DNA of 64,000 nt from Candidatus Accumulibacter proximus (lineage in GTDB: Bacteria; Pseudomonadota; Gammaproteobacteria; Burkholderiales; Rhodocyclaceae), in contig JADJMH010000013.1 of assembly GCA_016709675.1 (NCBI GenBank), positions 118,684 to 182,683 of the forward strand, in the 5' to 3' direction. Under the pieces are notes generated by a model, which had not been told where the DNA came from, did not search any database, and saw only the letters and a program-made list of their open reading frames with translations. Position numbers and translations under genes: made by a program. Positions 33,716 to 44,303 of this stretch are shown here, piece after piece. How positions within the stretch are numbered: the stretch's first letter is position 1; every line of letters starts with the position of its first letter.

Positions 33716-36040
33716 ATGACCCAACCCGTTCTCGCATCGACAGCCCACGGCCCGGCGTTTGCCGGGCTGTCGCCGACGACCCCGCCGGCCGCCTGGTCGG
33801 CACAGCTGGCCAGTCAGTTGGCTGGCGACGAAGCAATCCTCGCCTGGCTCGAGATCGATCTCGACGCCACCCTGCGCTTCGCCAGTGGCATCCTGGTGCT
33901 CAGCAGCGAACGCCTGCTGGTCCTGTCGGCTGACGACCGCCACTGGCAAAGCTGGACTTACCGGCCCGGACTGACCCTCAGCCGTCGCGACCATTCCGGC
34001 GTCGGAACGCTGGAACTCTGCGACACCGAGGCCTTGTTGGCGAGCTGGCGTTACACACTGGGCGGCGACATTGCCGCCGGACGTCTGGTCGACCATTTCA
34101 TGCGGCAGCTGACCTTCCGGGTCACCGGCGAAATGCCGCCACCGTCCGCTCTGGCGCTCTGCCCGAAGTGTGAAACGCCTCTGCTCGCGGGGCAGGAGGA
34201 GTGCCCGGCCTGCAGCAAGGAGATCCACGAACCGCCTTCGACCTGGACGCTGCTGCGCCTGGGGCGCTTCGCCAGGCCCTACAAGGGGCAACTGATCCTA
34301 GGTTTCGTGCTCTCCCTGCTGACCACTGCCGCAACGCTGGTCGCACCGTACCTGACCATGCCGATGATGGACAAGGTGCTGATCCCCTACCAGAATGGCC
34401 AGCCGATCGACCCCGCCCTGGTGGCCCTCTACCTTTCCGGCCTGCTCGGCGCGTCGCTGGTCGCCTGGGTGCTTGGCTGGGGACGGACCTATATTCTGGC
34501 GCTGGTTTCGGAACGTATTGGTGCCGACCTGCGCACCACCACCTACGAGCATCTGTTGAAGCTCTCGCAGGAGTACTTCGGCGGCAAGCGGACCGGCGAC
34601 CTGATGGCGCGGATCGGTTCCGAGACCGACCGGATCAACATCTTCATTTCGCTGCACCTGCTCGATTTCGCGACCGATGTGCTGATGATCGTCATGACGA
34701 CGGCGATCCTGGTGTCGATCGATCCCTGGCTGGCGGCGGTGACCTTGTTGCCGCTGCCGATCATCGGCTGGTTGATCCACGTCGTGCGGGAGAAACTGCG
34801 TACCGGCTTCGAGCGCGTCGACCGCATCTGGGCGGAAGTGACCAATGTGCTTGCCGATACGATTCCCGGCATCCGCGTGGTCAAGGCCTTTGCCCAGGAG
34901 AGCCGCGAGGCAGCGCGTTTCCGCGCCGCCAATGTGCACAACCTGGAAGTGAACGACCGGGTCAACAAGGTCTGGTCGCTGTTCTCGCCGACCGTCACGC
35001 TGCTGACCGAAATCGGCCTGCTGATCGTCTGGGCTTTCGGTATCTGGCAGATCGCCGGCGATCAGATCACGGTCGGTGTGCTGACCGCTTTCCTGGCCTA
35101 CATCAGCCGCTTCTACCTGCGCCTCGACTCGATGAGCCGCATCGTCTCGGTGACGCAGAAGGCGGCCGCGGGCGCCAAGCGTATTTTCGACATTCTCGAC
35201 CATGTTTCGAGCGTTCCCGAGCCGGTCAACCCGGTGCACCTGCCGAAGGTTTCGGGGCGCATCGAGTTGCGCAGCGTCGGCTTCCGCTACGGCACGCGCA
35301 GCGTCACCCGCGACATCAATCTGGTCATCGAACCCGGCGAGATGGTCGGCCTGGTCGGGCACAGCGGTTCCGGCAAGAGCACGGTGGTCAACCTGATCTG
35401 CCGATTTTACGATGTCACCGAAGGCGCCATCCTGATCGATGGCGTGGACATCCGTTCGCTGCCGGTCGCTGAATACCGCAAGCACATTGGCCTGGTGCTG
35501 CAGGAGCCCTTCCTGTTCTTCGGCACGATTGCCGAGAACATCGCCTACGGCAAGCCCGAGGCCTCACGCGCCGAGATCGTTGCGGCGGCGCGCGCCGCGC
35601 ACGCGCACGAGTTCATCCTGCGCCTGCCGCATGGTTATGACTCGCTGGTCGGCGAACGCGGCCAGGCGCTGTCGGGCGGCGAAAGGCAGCGGATTTCGAT
35701 CGCCCGCGCGCTGCTGATCGACCCGCGCATCCTGATCCTCGACGAGGCCACCTCGTCCGTCGATACGACGACCGAGAAGGAAATCCAGAAGGCGCTCGAC
35801 AACCTGGTGCGCGGACGGACGACGATTGCCATTGCCCACCGCCTGTCCACCCTGCGTGACGCCAATCGCCTGGTCGTTCTCGACCGGGGTAGCGTCGTCG
35901 AGGTGGGCAGCCACGACGAGCTGATGGCTTGCGAGGGCCATTATTACCGCCTCTATCAGGCGCAGGCCCGCAACGTCGACACCGAAGACGAGCTGCGCCG
36001 AATGGAAATCGATCCCAAGGACGAGGGAGACCGCGAATGA
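33716..36040 (+). CDS. Cyanophycin-associated ABC transporter (fused permease and ATPase)
   Basis: 774 residues. Residues 1-140 form an uncommon N-terminal domain, then a zinc-ribbon (CPKC near 150, CPAC near 162), six membrane helices (~180-450) and an ATPase with Walker A GHSGSGKST, signature LSGGERQR and Walker B ILILDEATSSVD. This layout matches the 'cyanophycin metabolism-associated ABC transporter' found beside cphA genes. It overlaps the DUF1854 gene (ATGA). The transported molecule is not known. Confidence 0.9.
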   Translation: MTQPVLASTAHGPAFAGLSPTTPPAAWSAQLASQLAGDEAILAWLEIDLDATLRFASGILVLSSERLLVLSADDRHWQSWTYRPGLTLSRRDHSGVGTLELCDTEALLASWRYTLGGDIAAGRLVDHFMRQLTFRVTGEMPPPSALALCPKCETPLLAGQEECPACSKEIHEPPSTWTLLRLGRFARPYKGQLILGFVLSLLTTAATLVAPYLTMPMMDKVLIPYQNGQPIDPALVALYLSGLLGASLVAWVLGWGRTYILALVSERIGADLRTTTYEHLLKLSQEYFGGKRTGDLMARIGSETDRINIFISLHLLDFATDVLMIVMTTAILVSIDPWLAAVTLLPLPIIGWLIHVVREKLRTGFERVDRIWAEVTNVLADTIPGIRVVKAFAQESREAARFRAANVHNLEVNDRVNKVWSLFSPTVTLLTEIGLLIVWAFGIWQIAGDQITVGVLTAFLAYISRFYLRLDSMSRIVSVTQKAAAGAKRIFDILDHVSSVPEPVNPVHLPKVSGRIELRSVGFRYGTRSVTRDINLVIEPGEMVGLVGHSGSGKSTVVNLICRFYDVTEGAILIDGVDIRSLPVAEYRKHIGLVLQEPFLFFGTIAENIAYGKPEASRAEIVAAARAAHAHEFILRLPHGYDSLVGERGQALSGGERQRISIARALLIDPRILILDEATSSVDTTTEKEIQKALDNLVRGRTTIAIAHRLSTLRDANRLVVLDRGSVVEVGSHDELMACEGHYYRLYQAQARNVDTEDELRRMEIDPKDEGDRE

Positions 36041-36510
36041 GCGACGCAGCCGACTATCAATTGCGCCGGAATGCCTTTGGCCGGCTGGAGTTCATCGGCA
36101 GCGACGGCGAGGTCCACGTCGGAGTGGTGCCGGTGCGCGCCTTTCCGATCAGCGCCGCCGACGATGGCGTCGCCCTGGTGGACCCCTACGGACACGAGCT
36201 GGCCTGGATCGACCAGCTGGCCGACCTGCCGGACGAACTGCGTGCCCTGGTCGAAGCAGAGCTGGCGCAGCGCGAGTTCATGCCGGTGATCACGCGCATC
36301 GTCGGTGTCGCCAGCTTCGCCACGCCAAGCACCTGGCAGGTGGAAACCGATCGCGGCCCGGCAAGCTTCGTCCTCAAGGGCGAAGAGGACATTCGCCGCC
36401 TGGCGCCACCGGCACTGCTGATCGCCGACAGTCATGGCATCCACTTCCTGATTCGCGACCGCTCTGCGCTGGACCAGCACAGCCGGCGGATTCTGGATCG
36501 CTTCCTGTGA
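36037..36510 (+). CDS. Cyanophycin-associated DUF1854 protein
   Basis: 157 residues, start overlapping the ABC transporter stop. 'YQLRRNAFGRLEFIGSDGEVHVGVVPVRAFPIS' and 'HELAWIDQLADLPDELRALVEAELAQREFMPVI' with 'DRGPASFVLKGEEDIRRL' match DUF1854, a family restricted to cyanophycin gene clusters. No catalytic motif visible; it probably works with the transporter. Confidence 0.88.
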   Translation: MSDAADYQLRRNAFGRLEFIGSDGEVHVGVVPVRAFPISAADDGVALVDPYGHELAWIDQLADLPDELRALVEAELAQREFMPVITRIVGVASFATPSTWQVETDRGPASFVLKGEEDIRRLAPPALLIADSHGIHFLIRDRSALDQHSRRILDRFL

Positions 36511-36661
36511 ACCGTTTTTCGGCGATCGCTTCGCCGGTCGGTCAGCCGATTGACGAGTGCCACGTTATACCGACGATACTCCGGGCCCGGCCTGTTGTCC
36601 GCTTGCCTTCCGCCTGTGCCGCGCTGCCCCGCGCCAACCTTCCCGTGCCTGGACTGACGCC

Positions 36662-38833
36662 ATGAAAACGAAAGACATCAAGTTCCTTGAAATCCGCTAC
36701 CTGCGAGGTCCGAACATCTGGACTTACCGTCCGGTCATTGAAGCAATCGTGGATATCGGCGAACTCGAGGACTTTCCTTCCAACACCATCCCCGGTTTCT
36801 ACGAGCGCCTGACGGCTCTGCTGCCATCGCTGAGCGAGCACCGCTGCAGCTATGGCGAGCCCGGCGGCTTTCTGCGGCGGGTGCAGGAGGGAACCTGGCC
36901 GGCCCACATGCTCGAACACATCACGCTTGAACTGCAGAACCTGGCCGGTATGCACGGTGGCTTCGGCAAGGCGCGGGAAACGTCGACGCGCGGTGTCTAC
37001 AAGGTGGTTGTGCGTGCCTGGCACGAGGACGTCACCCGCGCCTGTCTGCATGCCGGCCGCGACCTGCTGCTGGCTGCCATCCAGGACCGGCCTTTCGCTG
37101 TGGCCGCCACCGTCGAGCGCCTGGCCGACATGGCCGAGCGCAAGCTGCTCGGGCCAAGTACCGGTTGCATCGTCGAAGCGGCGACCGCCAAGGATCGTCG
37201 CATTCCGGCGATCCGCCTGCTGGCCACCGGCAACCTCGTGCAATTGGGTTACGGCGCTCGCAGCCGACGCATCTGGACCGCCGAAACCGACCGCACCAGC
37301 GCCATCGCCGAGGGTATCTCGCGCGACAAGGATCTGACCAAGATGCTGTTGAAGTCGTGTGGCGTACCGGTTCCCGAGGGGCGCCTGGTCGATGGTCCGG
37401 AAGATGCCTGGGAAGCCGCCGAGGAGATCGGGCTGCCGGTGGTCGTCAAGCCATCCGATGGCAACCACGCCCGCGGCGTATTCACCAATCTGATTGCGCG
37501 CGAAGAGGTCGAGTCAGCCTATGCCGCGGCCGTCGTCGAAGGCAGCGGCGTCATCGTCGAACGTTACGTGCGTGGCTCGGAGCATCGCCTGCTGGTCATT
37601 GGCGGCAAGCTGGTCGCCGCCGCACGCGGCGAGACCGCCAGGGTCATCGGTGACGGCCGTTCGACGATCGACGAACTGATCGACAGCCAGATCAACTCCG
37701 ACCCGCGACGGGGTGCCGCCGAGGAATTCCCGCTCGACATCATCGCGCTCGCCGACAACCCGGTTGCCCGGCTCGAGGTTTCGCGGCAGGGGTTTGCGCC
37801 GGATTCGGTCCCGCCGGCGGGTCGTGAGGTCCTGATCGTGCGCAGCGGCAATCATACCGATGATGTCACCGACCTCGTGCATCCGGAGACGGCGGCCACC
37901 GCCTCGCTGGCCGCGCGTATCGTCGGACTCGATATCGCCGGCGTCGACCTGGTCTGCGAAGACATTTCGCAGCCGCTCGATGGGCAGCGTGGCGCGATTG
38001 TCGAGGTCAATGCCGGGCCCGGCCTGCTGATGCACCTCAAGCCCGAGAGCGGCCAGCCACGCCCGGTCGGTCGCGCCATTGTCGACGAATTGTTCCCCAA
38101 TGGTGACGACGGCCGCATCCCCGTGGTCGGTGTCACCGGCAGCCTGGGCAAGACCACCGTCGCCCGACTGATCGCCCGCCTGATCGCGCTATCCGGAAAG
38201 CATACGGGTCTGGCGTGTAGCGCCGGACTGTTCGTCGACCGGCGTTGTATCGACAAGGGTGACTGCGCGAACTGGGGATCGGCAAACCGGATCCTGATGA
38301 ATCGCTCCGTTGAAGCCGCGGTTTTCGAAAATGGCAGCGATACCATCCTCGGCGAAGGCCTGGCCTATGACCGCTGCCAGGTGGGCGTGATCACCAATGT
38401 CGACGCGCCGCGGCACTTTGGTCGCTACGATGTCAACACGCCCGAGCAGGTATTCACCGTCCTGCGCACCCAGGTCGATCTGGTGCTCCCGGCGGGTGCA
38501 GCCGTACTCAATGCGAATCAGCCGATGCTGGTCGAGATGGCTGCGCTGTGCGACGGCGAAGTGGTTTTCTTCGCGGCTGATCCCGAGTTGCCGACGATCG
38601 TCGAACACCGGGCGAAGGGCCGGCGCGCAGTCTTCGTGCGCAACGGTCGGGTGGTACTGGCCAGCGGCGAGTACGAAACACCGATCGTCAGCCTGAAGAG
38701 CATTCCGCTGACCGACGGCGGGCAGATCGACTGCCAGGTCGACAATGTCCTCGCGGCCACGGCTGCGGCCTGGGCCCTGGGCATCGGTCCCGAACTGATA
38801 CGCACCGGGCTGGAAACCTTCACCGTCGTCTGA
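36662..38833 (+). CDS. Cyanophycin synthetase-like protein, short form (CphA2-like)
   Basis: 723 residues from ATG 36662. The N-terminal domain ('EIRYLRGPNIWTYRPVIEAIVDI'), the ATP-grasp domain ('VVVKPSDGNHARGVFTN', 'VERYVRGSEHRLLVIGGKLV') and a Mur-ligase-like domain with P-loop GVTGSLGKTT at 490-499 are present. Compared with the neighbouring 860-residue CphA it ends after the central Mur domain (LIRTGLETFTVV), lacking the C-terminal ligase domain with 'NVFSYRGATLIADYGHNPDA'. It resembles CphA2/CphA' proteins; it may join beta-aspartyl-arginine dipeptides or modify the polymer rather than start it. No strong ribosome-binding site. Confidence 0.85.
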   Translation: MKTKDIKFLEIRYLRGPNIWTYRPVIEAIVDIGELEDFPSNTIPGFYERLTALLPSLSEHRCSYGEPGGFLRRVQEGTWPAHMLEHITLELQNLAGMHGGFGKARETSTRGVYKVVVRAWHEDVTRACLHAGRDLLLAAIQDRPFAVAATVERLADMAERKLLGPSTGCIVEAATAKDRRIPAIRLLATGNLVQLGYGARSRRIWTAETDRTSAIAEGISRDKDLTKMLLKSCGVPVPEGRLVDGPEDAWEAAEEIGLPVVVKPSDGNHARGVFTNLIAREEVESAYAAAVVEGSGVIVERYVRGSEHRLLVIGGKLVAAARGETARVIGDGRSTIDELIDSQINSDPRRGAAEEFPLDIIALADNPVARLEVSRQGFAPDSVPPAGREVLIVRSGNHTDDVTDLVHPETAATASLAARIVGLDIAGVDLVCEDISQPLDGQRGAIVEVNAGPGLLMHLKPESGQPRPVGRAIVDELFPNGDDGRIPVVGVTGSLGKTTVARLIARLIALSGKHTGLACSAGLFVDRRCIDKGDCANWGSANRILMNRSVEAAVFENGSDTILGEGLAYDRCQVGVITNVDAPRHFGRYDVNTPEQVFTVLRTQVDLVLPAGAAVLNANQPMLVEMAALCDGEVVFFAADPELPTIVEHRAKGRRAVFVRNGRVVLASGEYETPIVSLKSIPLTDGGQIDCQVDNVLAATAAAWALGIGPELIRTGLETFTVV

Positions 38834-38905
38834 GCCAGCAACCACCAGCAGGGATGCGGGCACCGCCGCCGGCATCCGGACCGAACCAGAAAGAGGAAAC
38901 TGTTC

Positions 38906-41488
38906 ATGGAAGTCTCGCGTATCCGCGCTCTGCGCGGTCCCAATCTCTGGAGCCGGCACACGGCGATTGAAGCGATCGTCTGCTGCAGCGAAGTCGAGTG
39001 CAACATAGACCACCTGCCTGGCTTCGAGGACCGCCTGCGTGAGCGTTTCCCGGAGCTGGCCATGCTGCGACCGCTCGGTCATGATGAAGCGGTATCGATG
39101 GCCCAGGCGCTGGAGTTCGCCGCACTGGGTCTGCAGGCACAGGCAGGTTGCCCGGTGACTTTCAGCCGAACGGCGCAGACCACGGAAGCCGGCACCTACC
39201 AGGTGGTCGTCGAATATAGCGAAGAGGCGGTTGGCCGATTGGCCTTCGAACTTGCCCAGGACCTTTGCTCAGCGGCTGTCGACGACAAGCCTTTCGAACT
39301 CGACGAGGCGCTCGACCGTCTGCGCGAACTCGACGAGGATGTGCGTCTGGGACCAAGTACGGGGGCAATCGTCTATGCGGCAGCGGCGCGCAACATCCCC
39401 TACCGTCGGCTGACCGAGGGGAGCATGGTGCAGTTCGGCTGGGGCAGCCGACAACGGCGGATTCAGGCAGCGGAAACCGATCGTACCAGCGCGGTCGCCG
39501 AATCGATCGCCCAGGACAAGGAGCTGAGCAAGGTTCTGCTGCACGCTGCCGGGGTCCCGGTACCCACTGGTCGGCCGGTGCTCAGCGCCGAGGACGCCTG
39601 GGCGGCCGCCTGCGAGATCGACGGACCGGTCGTCGTCAAGCCACAGGATGGCAACCAGGGCAAGGGGGTCGCGGTCAATCTGAGTACGCGTGAGCAGATT
39701 GAAGCGGCCTACGCGATCGCTTTTGAAGTCAGTGACGAAGTCCTCGTCGAGCGCTACATTCCCGGCCACGACTACCGACTGCTGGTGGTTGGCGACAAGC
39801 TGATCGCTGCCGCCCGACGGGATCCACCGCTGGTCATCGGCGATGGCGTGCGCAACATTCGCCAGTTGGTCGAACGTGTGAACCAGGATCCACGACGTAG
39901 CGAAGGCCACGCCACGTCGCTGACCAGAATCCGACTCGACGAGGTGGCGCTGGCGCGTCTGACCAGCGCTGGCCTCACGCCGGAATCGATCCCGGCGAGA
40001 GGCCAGCGCGTGGTCCTGCGCAACAACGCCAATCTGTCAACCGGCGGCACGGCAACCGACGTCACCGATGACGTGCATCCCGATTTCGCGGCTCAGGCGG
40101 TCGCGGCGGCGCAGACGATCGGCCTCGATATTGCCGGCGTCGATGTCGTCTGCGACGGCGTCCTGCGGCCGCTTGAAGACCAGGGCGGCGGCATCGTCGA
40201 AATCAACGCGGCGCCGGGACTGCGCATGCACCTGCAGCCGTCGTTCGGCAAGGGGCGGCCGGTGGGCGAGGCGATCATTGCCAACATCTTTGCCGCCGGC
40301 GATGATGGACGGATTCCTCTTGTTGCCGTCGCCGGAACGAACGGCAAGACGACAACCGTGCGCCTGATCGCCCACATCCTTGGCCAGCAAGGTCTGCGCG
40401 TCGGCATGACGACGACCGACGGCGTCTATGTCGAGGGTCGGCGCATCGATACCGGTGACTGCAGCGGCCCGAAGAGCGCCAGAAACGTCCTGCTGCACCC
40501 TGGCGTCGACGCCGCCGTGCTCGAGACGGCGCGCGGTGGCGTCCTGCGTGAGGGGCTGGGCTTCGACCGCTGTGATGTTGCCGTCGTTACGAATATCGGC
40601 CTCGGTGACCATCTGGGATTGTCCTACATCAGCACGGTCGAGGATCTCTCGGTGGTCAAACGCGTGATCGTCAACAACGTCCGGCCGGGGAGCGGTGTCG
40701 CGGTACTCAACGCCGCCGATCCGATGGTCGCGCGGATGGCCGATTCGTGCCCAGGCAGCGTGACTTACTTCGCTCATGACCGGAACCATCCGGTCATGGC
40801 GATGCACCGCGCACGGCGAAAACGCGTCGTCTATCGCGATGGCAACTCGATCGTCGCCTCTGGCGGCGGTATCGAGTACCGCATCGCGCTGGCCGATATT
40901 CCCGTGACACAGGCCGGCGCCATTGGCTTCCAGGTCGAGAATGCCATGGCGGCGGTCGCTGCCGCCTGGGCCCTGGGACTCGACTGGGCAATCATCGAGG
41001 CCGGACTGGCCGGTTTCGTCAACGACGCTCACACCGCACCCGGACGCTTCAATGTTTTCAGCTATCGCGGGGCGACCTTGATTGCCGACTACGGCCACAA
41101 CCCGGACGCCATTCAGGCGCTGGTTGACGCCATTGACAACCTGCCGTCGCCAGCGGGTGGCAAGCGCTCGGTGGTGATCAGCGGTGCCGGCGACCGGCGC
41201 GACGAAGACATCCGCCAGCAAACCCAGATCCTGGGTGGCGCCTTTGATCGGGTCGTGCTCTATCAGGACCAGTGCCAACGGGGTCGCGCCGATGGCGAAG
41301 TGCTTGCGTTGTTGCAGGAGGGTCTGAAGGACGCTGAACGAACCTCGGAGATCCGGGAGATCCATGGCGAGTTTCTTGCCATCGACAGCGCCCTGGCCGA
41401 ACTGCAGGCAGGTGATCTCTGCCTGATTCTCATCGATCAGATTGAGGAAGCGCTTGAACACATCGCCCGGCGGGTAGCGGAGGCGTAG
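38906..41488 (+). CDS. cphA: Cyanophycin synthetase (full-length)
   Basis: 860 residues: N-terminal domain, ATP-grasp ('VVVKPQDGNQGKGVAVNL', 'VERYIPGHDYRLLVVGDKLI') that adds Asp to the backbone, and a complete Mur-ligase-like domain (GTNGKTT at 477-483, 'ETARGGVLREGLGFDRCDVA', C-terminal 'LIADYGHNPDAIQALVDAI') that adds Arg side chains. AGAGG precedes the ATG at 38906. It makes the nitrogen and carbon store multi-L-arginyl-poly-L-aspartate. No cyanophycinase is in the window. Confidence 0.95.
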   Translation: MEVSRIRALRGPNLWSRHTAIEAIVCCSEVECNIDHLPGFEDRLRERFPELAMLRPLGHDEAVSMAQALEFAALGLQAQAGCPVTFSRTAQTTEAGTYQVVVEYSEEAVGRLAFELAQDLCSAAVDDKPFELDEALDRLRELDEDVRLGPSTGAIVYAAAARNIPYRRLTEGSMVQFGWGSRQRRIQAAETDRTSAVAESIAQDKELSKVLLHAAGVPVPTGRPVLSAEDAWAAACEIDGPVVVKPQDGNQGKGVAVNLSTREQIEAAYAIAFEVSDEVLVERYIPGHDYRLLVVGDKLIAAARRDPPLVIGDGVRNIRQLVERVNQDPRRSEGHATSLTRIRLDEVALARLTSAGLTPESIPARGQRVVLRNNANLSTGGTATDVTDDVHPDFAAQAVAAAQTIGLDIAGVDVVCDGVLRPLEDQGGGIVEINAAPGLRMHLQPSFGKGRPVGEAIIANIFAAGDDGRIPLVAVAGTNGKTTTVRLIAHILGQQGLRVGMTTTDGVYVEGRRIDTGDCSGPKSARNVLLHPGVDAAVLETARGGVLREGLGFDRCDVAVVTNIGLGDHLGLSYISTVEDLSVVKRVIVNNVRPGSGVAVLNAADPMVARMADSCPGSVTYFAHDRNHPVMAMHRARRKRVVYRDGNSIVASGGGIEYRIALADIPVTQAGAIGFQVENAMAAVAAAWALGLDWAIIEAGLAGFVNDAHTAPGRFNVFSYRGATLIADYGHNPDAIQALVDAIDNLPSPAGGKRSVVISGAGDRRDEDIRQQTQILGGAFDRVVLYQDQCQRGRADGEVLALLQEGLKDAERTSEIREIHGEFLAIDSALAELQAGDLCLILIDQIEEALEHIARRVAEA

Positions 41489-41533
41489 GTCGCCGACCGT
41501 CGCGTTGGCGCCCACCTTCGGCCGCAGCAGCAC

Positions 41534-43281
41534 TCAGGCCGACGGCGGGCGGTAACGCCAGGCAAAGTGGCCGGCGCTCCCGGTGAACAGCAGCCGTGTG
41601 GCTGCATCGGTTCGGCGCAATCTCGCCTTCAGGTCCTTGCCTGGCAGAGCGCTCAGGGGGGTATCGGCCAAGCGCAGCAACAAGGTACTGACGCGCGTTT
41701 CCCCTTCGACGCACTCGACCGTGCAGGCGATACCGCTGCAGGCCTGTTCTCTGGCCGCGGTCACTTCGTCGTGCTGGCTGCGCAGGACATTCAAATTGCC
41801 ATCCAGCTCCCTGGCCACTTCCGCCAACTGAGACATCGTCCGCAAAACGGGTGCGACCAGGGCCGAGAGCCTGCGCCAGCCAACTTGCTGCTCCGCACTC
41901 AGGGTGACTTCCTGGCGGCGCAGCTTCCCCGCCAGTAGCAGGTAACTGGCGACCTCCTTCTCGCTGCGCAAGGCATCGATCCGGGAACGATGCTCGGCAA
42001 TCTCCTTGTCCAGCGCGGCGCATTTCTTCTCCAGGGCAGCGATCTGTGCCGCGTACGTAGACAGGTCAGGCAGGAGGACCAGCAAGACGGTGTCAAGCTC
42101 GCGGCGCGAACGGGCAATTTGCACCGTTATTGCCCTGGCGGCGACGGTGCAGGCCTCCGAAACATCGAGCGTCACCTCATCGGCGACGATGGCGCAGTTC
42201 GTCGCTTGTCCGACAACTACCTGGCGACCCAGAAGCACGCAGTTGTCCGCTTGCCGGACAGTGATGCATCCGTGGTGTGCGGTCAGCGTCGCGCCGGAAG
42301 CCATGCCCTCGACGACAATGTCGCCTTCATCATTGCTGGCACTGCCGCCGACCAGATTGTGCTTCAGGCAGACCACCCCGCCGCTCGAAACGATGTTGCC
42401 AAAAACGTCAGCATAAGCCGTGATGCTGCGACACTGGACGACCCGCTTCTCCTGGATCTCGCCGTGCTGCTCGTACACTTCGCCGGTCAGCAGGAGGTCG
42501 CCGGTGGTGCGCACACTGACGCCCTCGTGACTGACGATCTTGTCGGCAACCGAAAACTGGTTGCTGCGCCGGTCGATATTGAGAAAGCCACAGACCGAGG
42601 CCAGCAGGTATTCGCCATCCGCCTCCTGGTTGATGCGGGTCCCGGGGCCGGCCAGGCTCTCCAGGTCGCAGTCCTTGGGCAACGGTGCCGGCAGCGGCTC
42701 GCCACTGATGTCCCAGCCGTCGAGGCCCGGCGTGCGCGGCGTCTTTTTGACCAGGCGTATTCCGGCGGCGACTTGCGGGTAGCGAGTTTCGAACTGGCGA
42801 AGGTCGACTCGATCCCCGAGCAGCCGACGGGGTGCGTTGTTGCGGCGAAGTCCAGGTGCCTGTTCGACAATCTCGGCATCCTTGCCGGGAACACATGGCC
42901 GGCTGCGGGCAACCACCCGGCGCTCGGGTTTGTCGAGTTCGAGCCCTTCGCGCACCACCGCGACGTCGATACCGAAGCGCACGCCTGGGGGTAATCAAGC
43001 CCCCGGAAGTAAAGGCCCGACGCGAAGACGCGATTGACGAAGTCGGAAAAGTCGGTGGCCGACTCCAGCCGCGAAAGACTGACATACAGGCCAGCGTCGC
43101 GCTGTACGATGAATCGCGACAGCGCGATCTGTCCCTCCTGAAGGTCGGCCAGGTTGCCGATGGCGCTTTCCGGATGTTGTGGCATGACGGCAGTCAGATC
43201 AAGGTCGATTCCCAGCGCGGAAGGCCCGCCGCGTCTGGTGCGTGTCAAGGGCTGCTCGGCAGCCCCGTCGTTCAGCTTCAT
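41534..43281 (-). CDS. FapA (DUF342) family protein, one-base frameshift
   Basis: Two frames form one gene. The N-terminal part (ATG 43281, GTG 43308 alternative) contains 'LADLQEGQIALSRFIVQRDAGLYVSLSRL', 'DFVNRVFASGLYFRGLDYPQ'. One base appears missing near 42985, after which 'VRFGIDVAVVREGLELDKPE' continues. The centre is the right-handed beta-helix typical of FapA (KIVSHEGVSVRTTGDLLLTG, 'ITAYADVFGNIVSSGGVVCL'), then a coiled coil (~330-400). Such proteins are polymerising membrane-associated scaffolds of unclear role. Convergent with cphA. Confidence 0.78.
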
Positions 43282-43649
43282 GCGAGAATCACGGGTGCCC
43301 ACAATCACGGGCCGTCGGCCGACTGCATCACAGCAGTGCAGCCGACGGTTCGTTGCCCGGTCATCACGCCCACAGCTCTGTCGCCAGCAGCGTACCAGAA
43401 ACCGCAGGCGCCAACACCCTCTGTTTTCCGGTTCAGTACCCGCACCAATGCGCGACTGGCAGCGGGAGAACTGCGCCCGGATCAGACGGCCAATGCTGGT
43501 CGCGGGTGAACAGGCTTTCGAAACGCGTCAGCCTTTGGGCGCCGCCTGCGTTATTAAGTGTTTCAAGCAGGTGTTGACCGCGCACTGGTACGTACCCCGG
43601 GCGATGATCCGCGCCGACCAGATGTCTTGCCACCAGGAACCGCCCCGTG
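43282..43649. other. Intergenic region with no recognised gene
   Basis: About 370 bases between divergent genes. Overlapping open frames are Arg/Pro/Ser-rich and featureless. It should hold promoters for the FapA-like gene and the glycine-zipper lipoprotein; none can be placed with confidence. Confidence 0.4.
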
Positions 43650-44213
43650 ATGCCCAGCCTCCGCCATAGCCCACCGCTGTTGATCCTCATCTTAACCGCC
43701 TGTGTCAGTCTGCCACCGGAGGGTCCGAGCGTGATGACCCTGCCGGGAACGGGCCAGAGCTTCGCGCAGTTCCGCGCCGACGACGCCATGTGCAAGGACT
43801 ATGCGCGCCAGATGATCAGTCCGAGAACCCCTGAAACGGCGGCCGTCGATGCCAGCGTGGCGAGCGCCGTGCTGGGAACGGCAGTTGGCGCTGCGGTTGG
43901 TGCCGCTGTCGATGGGTCGAGTGGTGCCGCCGTTGGCGCCGGTGTTGGCCTGCTCGTTGGCAGTACCAGCGGAGTCGCGGCCAGCAATGCATCGAGCTAT
44001 GCCCTGCAGCAGCGGTACGACCAGAGCTACGTGCAGTGCATGTACTCGCGCGGTCACAAGGTGCCGCTGATTGGTGGCTATTCACTACAGAATGCGAACG
44101 CTGGCCGGCCCTTTGCTGCCACCGCTCTTCCACCACCCCCCCCACCGCCACGTGGCAGCCCACCACCACCGCCACCGCCGCGTGGCGCACCCCCACCACC
44201 CCCGCCGCGTTAG
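43650..44213 (+). CDS. Glycine-zipper lipoprotein with proline-rich tail
   Basis: 187 residues from ATG 43650. A lipobox LILTAC puts the lipidated Cys near residue 17. Two Ala/Gly/Val glycine-zipper runs (TAVGAAVGAAVDGSSGAAVG, 'GVGLLVGSTSGVAASN') follow, then 'SYVQCMYSRGHKVP', a motif shared with YMGG/glycine-zipper envelope proteins. The last ~30 residues are proline runs split by RGS and RGA. It is likely outer-membrane or periplasmic, of unknown function. Confidence 0.75.
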   Translation: MPSLRHSPPLLILILTACVSLPPEGPSVMTLPGTGQSFAQFRADDAMCKDYARQMISPRTPETAAVDASVASAVLGTAVGAAVGAAVDGSSGAAVGAGVGLLVGSTSGVAASNASSYALQQRYDQSYVQCMYSRGHKVPLIGGYSLQNANAGRPFAATALPPPPPPPRGSPPPPPPPRGAPPPPPPR

Positions 44214-44303
44214 CACAGGAGGGATGGCGGCAGGCAATTCCGAGCGCGGCCGCGGTAAGTTCTGGCGTAAACTACGCGCCCCGACCCGACGAAAAGCCAT
44301 GCC

